A DNA stretch of 47,416 nucleotides from Stenoxybacter acetivorans DSM 19021. GTDB taxonomy: Bacteria > Pseudomonadota > Gammaproteobacteria > Burkholderiales > Neisseriaceae. A program made the position numbers and the translations under genes. The notes below the pieces were generated by a model. The model was not told the DNA's origin and searched no databases. It saw nothing but the letters and a program-made list of their open reading frames with translations. This document shows positions 41,920-47,416 of this stretch, piece after piece. Position 1 is the first letter of the stretch. Each line of letters starts with the position of its first letter. The stretch spans positions 1 to 47,416 of the forward strand of contig NZ_JQKE01000017.1 of the NCBI RefSeq assembly GCF_000745895.1, in the 5' to 3' direction.

Positions 41920-43584
41920 GTGGAAAAAATTTGGTTAAAAAGCTATGAAGAAGGTGTCCGCGCCGAAGTAGATGTGCATGCTTATGCCTCTGTTTGCGCT
42001 GTTTTTCATGAAAGTGTAAGAAAATTCGGCAATCGGCCAGGGTTCAGTAATTTTGGTGTTACCAAAACCTATGCCGAAACCGCTGCTTTAGTAAACACGT
42101 TTACTTCTTATTTGCAAAATGTGCTGAATATTCGCAAAGGTGATCGGGTTGCGGTGATGATGCCCAATGTTTTGCAATATCCTGTTGCGGTTTTCGGTAT
42201 TTTGCAGGCAGGCGGTGTGGTGGTGAATATTAATCCGCTCTATACCCCGCGTGAATTGGCGCATCAATTGCACGACAGCGGCGCAACCACCATTATTGTG
42301 CTGGAAAATTTTGCCGACACGCTGGAAAGTGCTTTGGCGGAAACGGATATTAAAAATGTCATTATTACCAGCATGGGTGATTTGCTGGGTGGTTTAAAAG
42401 GTGCGCTGATGAATTTTATCGTGCGCAAGGTGAAAAAAATGGTGCCGCCGCACCGCATTGCCCATGCGATTCCTTTTCAGGCAGCCATGAAACAAGGTAT
42501 GGAAAAGCCGTTTATTTCCGTGCCGCTGCAATTGGAAGATTTGGCATTTTTGCAATACACAGGCGGTACAACCGGCGTTGCCAAAGGCGCGGAACTCACG
42601 CACGGCAATATTGTTGCCAATATGCAGCAAGCAGCGGAGTGGATAAAATCAAAATTGATTGATGGCAAAGAAGTGGTGATTACCGCCCTGCCGCTTTATC
42701 ATATTTTTTCGCTCACCGTGAATTTAATGATTTTCACCAAACACGGTGCGCACAATGTGTTAATCACCAATCCGCGCGATTTGCCTGCGTTTATCAGAGA
42801 ATTAAAGCGTTACCCTGTATCGGTGTTCACCGGTGTGAATACCTTATTTAACGGCTTAATTCACCGTCACCGCTTTTCCACCCTTGACTTTTCCACGTGG
42901 AAAATTGCATTGGGCGGCGGCATGGCGGTGCAGCAAGGCGTGGCAAATGAATGGAAACACATCACCGGCATTCCCATTATCGAAGCCTACGGCTTAACCG
43001 AAACCAGCCCGGGTGTATGTGTGAACCCTTTAAATGCAACCGAATACACCGGCTGTATCGGTTTGCCGATTCCCAATACCGACATCGAAATCCGCAATGA
43101 AGCCAATGAAGCCTTGGGTGTGGGTGAAGCGGGAGAATTGTGGGTAAAAGGACCGCAAGTGATGCGCGGCTATTGGCGGCAGCCTGAAGAAACCGCCAAA
43201 GCCATTGATGCACGCGGTTTCTTTGCCACCGGCGATATTGTTATGATCAGGCAAGACGGTTATCTGCGGCTGATCGACCGCAAAAAAGACATGATTGTGG
43301 TGTCCGGGTTTAATGTGTATCCCAACGAAGTGGAAGATGTGGTGTCTTTGATGCCCGGTGTGCTGGAAGTGGCTTGTATTGGCGAACCCAATGAAAAAAC
43401 GGGAGAATCATTGAAATTATTCGTGGTGAAAAAAGACCCCGCGCTCAGCCAGGAAGACATCATTGCCCATTGCCGCAAAAACCTCACTGCTTATAAAGTG
43501 CCGCGCAATATTGAATTTTGTGAAGAACTGCCCAAATCCAATATCGGTAAAATTCTGCGCAAAGATTTGCGTAAATCGGCGTGA
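41920..43584 (+). CDS. fadD: long-chain fatty acid-CoA ligase
   Basis: A 554-residue AMP-forming acyl-CoA synthetase. Motifs: YTGGTTGVAKGAELTHGNI (ATP/AMP loop), EAYGLTETSPGVCVNPL, GYWRQPEETAKAIDARGFFATGDI, DRKKDMIVVSGFNVYPNEVE and the C-terminal SNIGKILRKDLR with the catalytic Lys. I chose the GTG at 41920 because AAGGAG lies 8 nt upstream and the following EKIWLKSYEEGV matches the FadD start; an earlier in-frame GTG at 41875 has no such site. It activates exogenous fatty acids. No other beta-oxidation genes are present. Confidence 0.93.
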   Translation: MEKIWLKSYEEGVRAEVDVHAYASVCAVFHESVRKFGNRPGFSNFGVTKTYAETAALVNTFTSYLQNVLNIRKGDRVAVMMPNVLQYPVAVFGILQAGGVVVNINPLYTPRELAHQLHDSGATTIIVLENFADTLESALAETDIKNVIITSMGDLLGGLKGALMNFIVRKVKKMVPPHRIAHAIPFQAAMKQGMEKPFISVPLQLEDLAFLQYTGGTTGVAKGAELTHGNIVANMQQAAEWIKSKLIDGKEVVITALPLYHIFSLTVNLMIFTKHGAHNVLITNPRDLPAFIRELKRYPVSVFTGVNTLFNGLIHRHRFSTLDFSTWKIALGGGMAVQQGVANEWKHITGIPIIEAYGLTETSPGVCVNPLNATEYTGCIGLPIPNTDIEIRNEANEALGVGEAGELWVKGPQVMRGYWRQPEETAKAIDARGFFATGDIVMIRQDGYLRLIDRKKDMIVVSGFNVYPNEVEDVVSLMPGVLEVACIGEPNEKTGESLKLFVVKKDPALSQEDIIAHCRKNLTAYKVPRNIEFCEELPKSNIGKILRKDLRKSA

Positions 43585-43887
43585 GTTTTCAGCCGCTGCC
43601 GTGTTTTGTTTGTCATGATGATGAGGTGCTTTCAGGCTGCCTGAAAAATCTTTGCTTTTGGCGATAGGTTATTTGTATCACTGTTGTTTTTAAAAAAGGT
43701 TTTACCCCAAGCCCGTTGCGGGCTTGGTTTCTATTTGCCGTAAATTGGTTTATGATAATACAGCTGGTGTCATACAAATCAGTTGATTAAACCGTTGCCG
43801 CTGTGCCGCCGTGATGTCAATATGATTTAAAGCAAGCCGCCAGAAATCAGAATAAGAACCCTGAATCATTACAAAAGGAAGTTAAAC
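43585..43887. terminator. fadD-acnB intergenic region with terminator
   Basis: A palindromic uptake sequence, TTTCAGGCTGCCTGAAA (43630-43646), and a perfect 9-bp stem, CCAAGCCCG (43707-43715) with CGGGCTTGG (43719-43727) followed by TTTCTATTT, lie here. The second is a good fadD terminator. The remaining ~160 bases carry the acnB promoter region, in which I see no distinctive operator. Confidence 0.7.
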
Positions 43888-46473
43888 ATGTTAGAAGCCT
43901 ACCGCGCCGCCGCCGCTGAACGCGAAGCCTTGGGTATTCCCGCTTTGCCGCTCACTGCCCAACAAACCGCAGAATTGGTTGAATTATTAAAAAATCCGCC
44001 GGCAACTGAAGGCGAATTTTTATTGGAACTATTGTCGCACCGCGTGCCGCCCGGCGTGGATGATGCCTCTAAAGTGAAGGCCTCTTTCTTGGCGGCAATT
44101 GCCGAAGGATCGGTTTCCAGCCCCCTGGTTTCTCCCGAATTGGCAACCGAATTATTGGGAACCATGCTCGGCGGCTACAATATCCACCCGCTGATTGAAT
44201 TGCTGGATAACGCCAAATTGGCACCAATAGCCGCCAAAGGGCTGAAACACACTTTATTGATGTTTGATTCTTTCCACGATGTGGAAGAAAAAATGAAAGC
44301 GGGCAATCCGCACGCCAAAGAAGTCATTGAGTCTTGGGCAAATGCCGAATGGTTTACCGAGCGTAAAAAAGTACCGGAAAAAATCACGGTTACTGTGTTT
44401 AAAGTAACCGGAGAAACCAATACCGATGATTTATCACCCGCACCCGATGCGTGGTCGCGCCCCGATATTCCGCTGCATGCTTTGGCAATGCTGAAAAACC
44501 CGCGAGACGGCATCACGCCTGATAAATCAGGCGAAATCGGTCCCATTAAATTACTTGAAGAATTGAAAGCCAAAGGCAATTTGGTTGCTTATGTCGGCGA
44601 TGTGGTCGGTACCGGTTCTTCACGCAAATCCGCCACCAATTCGGTGATTTGGCACACAGGAGAAGACATTCCGTTTGTGCCGAATAAACGCTTTGGCGGT
44701 GTGTGTTTGGGCGGCAAAATTGCCCCGATTTTCTTCAACACTCAAGAAGATTCAGGTGCATTGCCAATAGAGGTTGATGTTTCCCAATTGAATATGGGCG
44801 ATGTGGTTGATATTTTGCCCTACGAAGGAAAAATCATCAAAAACGGTGCAACCGTTGCCGAATTTGCATTGAAATCATTGGTATTGCTGGACGAAGTACA
44901 AGCAGGCGGGCGCATTAATTTAATTATCGGGCGCGGCTTAACTGCCAAAGCACGTGAAGCCTTGGGTTTGCCCGCTTCCGAAATATTCCGTCTGCCGCAA
45001 ACACCGGCAGCGAGTACCGCCGGATTTACGCTGGCGCAAAAAATGGTGGGACGTGCTTGCGGGCTGCCTGAAGGAAAAGGGGTTCGCCCGGGTACTTATT
45101 GCGAGCCGCGTATGTCCACCGTGGGTTCACAAGACACCACCGGCCCGATGACCCGTGATGAATTAAAAGATTTGGCGTGTTTGGGTTTTTCTGCCGATTT
45201 GGTGATGCAGTCATTCTGCCATACCGCCGCTTACCCCAAACCCGTTGATGTCAAAACCCATAAAGAATTGCCTGAATTTATTTCGTCTCGCGGCGGCGTA
45301 TCATTGCGCCCGGGCGACGGCGTGATTCACTCTTGGTTAAACCGCTTGCTGCTGCCCGATACCGTCGGCACAGGCGGCGATTCGCACACCCGCTTCCCTC
45401 TTGGCATTTCTTTCCCCGCAGGGTCCGGCTTGGTGGCATTTGCCGCCGCCACAGGCGTGATGCCTTTGGATATGCCCGAATCGGTGTTGGTGCGCTTCAG
45501 CGGCAAATTACAGCCCGGCATTACCTTACGGGATTTGGTAAATGCCATTCCTTTGTATGCAATTAAAGCGGGTTTATTAACGGTGGCTAAAGCGGGTAAG
45601 AAAAATATTTTCTCCGGCCGTGTTCTGGAAATTGAAGGCTTGCCTGACTTAAAAGTAGAACAAGCCTTTGAATTGTCTGATGCGTCTGCGGAGCGCTCGG
45701 CGGCGGGCTGCACCGTTAAACTCAACAAAGAACCTGTGATTGAATACCTGAAATCCAATATCGTGTTGATGAAAAACATGATTGCCGATGGTTATCAAGA
45801 TGCACGGACATTAAAACGCCGTATCCAAAAAATGGAAGCATGGCTGCAAAGCCCTCAATTGCTGGAAGCCGACAAAGACGCGGAATATGCCGCCATTATT
45901 GACATCAATATGGACAACATCAAAGAGCCGATTTTGGCGTGTCCGAACGATCCTGATGATGTGAAATTCCTGTCAGACGTAGCGGGAACAAAAATTGACG
46001 AAGTATTTATCGGCTCGTGCATGACCAATATCGGGCATTACCGCGCCGCTTCCAAATTGTTGGAAGGCAAAAGCGATATTCCCGTGCGCTTGTGGGTTGC
46101 CCCGCCCACCAAAATGGATGCCGAAGAATTGTCAGATGAAGGTCATTACAGCGTTTTGGGCAATGCCGGTGCACGCATAGAAATGCCGGGCTGTTCATTG
46201 TGTATGGGCAACCAAGCTCATGTGCGCGAGGGCGCAACAGTGGTGTCCACCTCCACCCGCAACTTCCCGAACCGTTTGGGCAAAAACACCCAAGTGTTTT
46301 TAAGCTCCGCTGAATTGGCGGCCATTGCCGCTAAACTGGGACATATCCCGAGCATCAAAGAATACCAAGAAAGTGTTGCCATTATCGCTGACAAAGGCGT
46401 TGAAATTTACCGCTATATGAATTTCAATGAAATTGAAAGCTACGAAAAAGTGGCAGAAAGCGTTGCCGTTTAA
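43888..46473 (+). CDS. acnB: aconitate hydratase B
   Basis: An 861-residue AcnB. The order is the AcnB type: an N-terminal HEAT-like domain (~1-160), then the swivel domain ([37 protein letters not shown]), then the iron-sulfur and catalytic domains. 4Fe-4S ligands are seen in [11 protein letters not shown], and in the C-terminal segment with GSCMTNIGH and [10 protein letters not shown]. It interconverts citrate and isocitrate. AAAGGAAG precedes the ATG. It ends at a hairpin that contains an uptake sequence. Confidence 0.97.
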   Translation: MLEAYRAAAAEREALGIPALPLTAQQTAELVELLKNPPATEGEFLLELLSHRVPPGVDDASKVKASFLAAIAEGSVSSPLVSPELATELLGTMLGGYNIHPLIELLDNAKLAPIAAKGLKHTLLMFDSFHDVEEKMKAGNPHAKEVIESWANAEWFTERKKVPEKITVTVFKVTGETNTDDLSPAPDAWSRPDIPLHALAMLKNPRDGITPDKSGEIGPIKLLEELKAKGNLVAYVGDVVGTGSSRKSATNSVIWHTGEDIPFVPNKRFGGVCLGGKIAPIFFNTQEDSGALPIEVDVSQLNMGDVVDILPYEGKIIKNGATVAEFALKSLVLLDEVQAGGRINLIIGRGLTAKAREALGLPASEIFRLPQTPAASTAGFTLAQKMVGRACGLPEGKGVRPGTYCEPRMSTVGSQDTTGPMTRDELKDLACLGFSADLVMQSFCHTAAYPKPVDVKTHKELPEFISSRGGVSLRPGDGVIHSWLNRLLLPDTVGTGGDSHTRFPLGISFPAGSGLVAFAAATGVMPLDMPESVLVRFSGKLQPGITLRDLVNAIPLYAIKAGLLTVAKAGKKNIFSGRVLEIEGLPDLKVEQAFELSDASAERSAAGCTVKLNKEPVIEYLKSNIVLMKNMIADGYQDARTLKRRIQKMEAWLQSPQLLEADKDAEYAAIIDINMDNIKEPILACPNDPDDVKFLSDVAGTKIDEVFIGSCMTNIGHYRAASKLLEGKSDIPVRLWVAPPTKMDAEELSDEGHYSVLGNAGARIEMPGCSLCMGNQAHVREGATVVSTSTRNFPNRLGKNTQVFLSSAELAAIAAKLGHIPSIKEYQESVAIIADKGVEIYRYMNFNEIESYEKVAESVAV

Positions 46474-46501
46474 GCGGTTATTTTTCGGTATTTGTTGATT
46501 T

Positions 46502-46552
46502 AAAACACGCCGTGTATTTCAGGCAGCCTGCTTGGAGTATGCGGTGTGTTTT
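46502..46552 (+). terminator. acnB terminator hairpin containing an uptake-sequence variant
   Basis: AAAACACGCCG (46502-46512) pairs with CGGTGTGTTTT (46542-46552); TTCAGGCAGCCTG lies in the loop region and TTTTT follows. Confidence 0.7.
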
Positions 46553-47115
46553 TGTATTTGCTTTACTTATTGCTACCCTTAATTAAATATTGCGTATTTT
46601 ATGGTCGCTTTTTGCATCATGTGTCGTTGCTCATCGATTAAAAGGTGTTTATATTAATTCCATCTATAGCTGTACTATTATTTTTTTCAAAAAAGAAAAC
46701 ATAACCTATTCAGCAGATTTCAGATAATTAGCCGTAATTTTTCTGGCTAGTCGTTTTGAAAAATTTAATAGTTTAGCTATATGTTTTTTTCCTGCCTTTT
46801 TTATTCAGATCTTCATTTACCTTACTAAATTAATTATAAATAAAAAAATGACAATTAATACAAAGATTAAGTGCGAATTATCAGCAAGTATTTGGGTATT
46901 GAATAAAAATAGGGTTTTCAACTTAAATCTATACTAAGACAAAGCTAACTTCAAAAAATAGACGATGTACAAATCCGATATTGAATCTGTGCATCGTTTA
47001 TATTACTGATGATAAAATTTTTGCCCAGTATGCTATTTAAGCGCAAGGTGCAATATTGGAAAAGGTCTTCCCTGCTCATCTTGCTCAGAGCGGCCAATAA
47101 TCTGAGAACCTATGT
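46553..47115. other. AT-rich intergenic region after acnB
   Basis: Apart from MITE copy 2 (46665-46781) no gene is seen. A hairpin, GACGATGTACA (46961-46971) with TGTGCATCGTT (46988-46998), could terminate leftward transcription. GAGAACCTATGTTC at 47104-47117 overlaps the transposase stop and may be the terminal repeat of the insertion sequence, but only one end is visible. Confidence 0.45.
46665..46781. mobile_element. MITE-like element, copy 2 (inverted)
   Basis: A 117-bp element closely similar to copy 1 at 38541-38658 when reverse-complemented. The ends are TATAGCTGTACTATTATTTT and, on the other strand, TATAGCTAAACTATTAAATT, both running into TTTCAAAA. The 29-bp core is identical to copy 1 (here 46711-46739 region); differences are scattered over the arms. 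Confidence 0.75.
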
Positions 47116-47416
47116 TCAATAACGTTTAAGTAAAGTATGCAAATGGGAAATGATGAAATCATTTTCTTGATGTTTGCATTTAATCTCGTAATCCTTACTG
47201 AGTAACCTTGAATGATTTACCCAAGCAAAGGTTCGTTCAACAACCCAACGTTTAGGTAAAACCAGCCATTCAGGCGTGATTCGGGCAGAAATATCAACGC
47301 CAATGCCCAATTGGTCAGCGACATTTTCCTCAAAAGTCTTGCGGTAACCCGCGTCAGCACTAAACCGTTTGATGGTTGGGTATTTTTCAAATGCCTTTTT
47401 GGCAACCGAAATACCG
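47116..47416 (-). mobile_element. IS5-type transposase, C-terminal part, cut by the window end
   Basis: An open frame runs from the window edge to TGA at 47116-47118, giving at least 99 residues. It reads ISVAKKAFEKYPTIKRFSAD at its upstream end, then LGIGVDISARI, then the strongly conserved LPKRWVVERTFAWVNHSRLL with the catalytic Glu, and SKDYE. The Asp of FSADAGYR is the second catalytic acid. This is a DDE transposase of the IS5 family (IS427/IS1031-like). No frameshift is seen in the visible part; completeness cannot be judged. Confidence 0.85.

Overview
The window looks like the chromosome of a rod-shaped member of the Neisseriaceae (Simonsiella / Alysiella / Kingella / Eikenella side of the family). 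Two observations support this. First, copies of the DNA uptake sequence are scattered through it in the AGGCTGCCTGAA / AGGCAGCCTGAA dialect, often as the palindrome TTCAGGCTGCCTGAA. Second, there is an intact mreB-mreC-mreD-mrdA-rodA cell-elongation cluster, which coccoid Neisseria lack. The species cannot be fixed from the sequence alone.

Region 1 (1 to about 9687) is the integrase end of a mobile element inserted at the 3' end of a tRNA-Ser(UGA) gene (9688-9777, minus strand). In order it carries: a phage-type replication protein; a Cro-like regulator divergent from a CI/S24-like repressor; a HigB/HigA toxin-antitoxin pair; a 337-nt interval that reads as a non-coding RNA gene (promoter, boxA, hairpins, intrinsic terminator); a second HigB/HigA pair; genes of unknown function; relatives of the IncP conjugation genes trbM, traL and traM; two small unknown proteins; an excisionase-like protein; and a tyrosine recombinase. 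The element therefore mixes a phage-like control region with plasmid-like transfer genes. The CI/Cro control region and the RNA promoter share the same partial palindrome, ATTAG-N4-CTAAT.

Region 2 (9860-20206) holds yaaA, speA (biosynthetic arginine decarboxylase), a three-gene set (YcaC-type hydrolase, MFS_3 exporter, YtcJ-type amidohydrolase), and then an ATP-grasp ligase with an MFS transporter 4 nt downstream. A Fur-box-like sequence lies just upstream of the ligase. This resembles a small ligase-plus-exporter pathway for a peptide or metal-binding product.

Region 3 (20323-29767), all on the minus strand, holds a zinc-type ABC importer (ATPase, permease, binding protein) preceded by a 34-residue membrane peptide gene that overlaps the ATPase start; an AT-rich eptA-type phosphoethanolamine transferase that looks acquired; dsbD; folE2; gatA and gatC.

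Region 4 (29996-38529), plus strand, holds mreBCD, mrdA (PBP2) and rodA, a MarC-family protein, and tonB-exbB-exbD behind a Fur-box-like region.

Region 5 (38530-47416) has a LysE/ArgO-type exporter, aroK-aroB, fadD and acnB. Two copies of a roughly 118-bp MITE-like repeat lie in opposite orientation at 38541-38658 and 46665-46781. The window ends inside an IS5-type transposase. All assignments come from reading the sequence; no database search was run.
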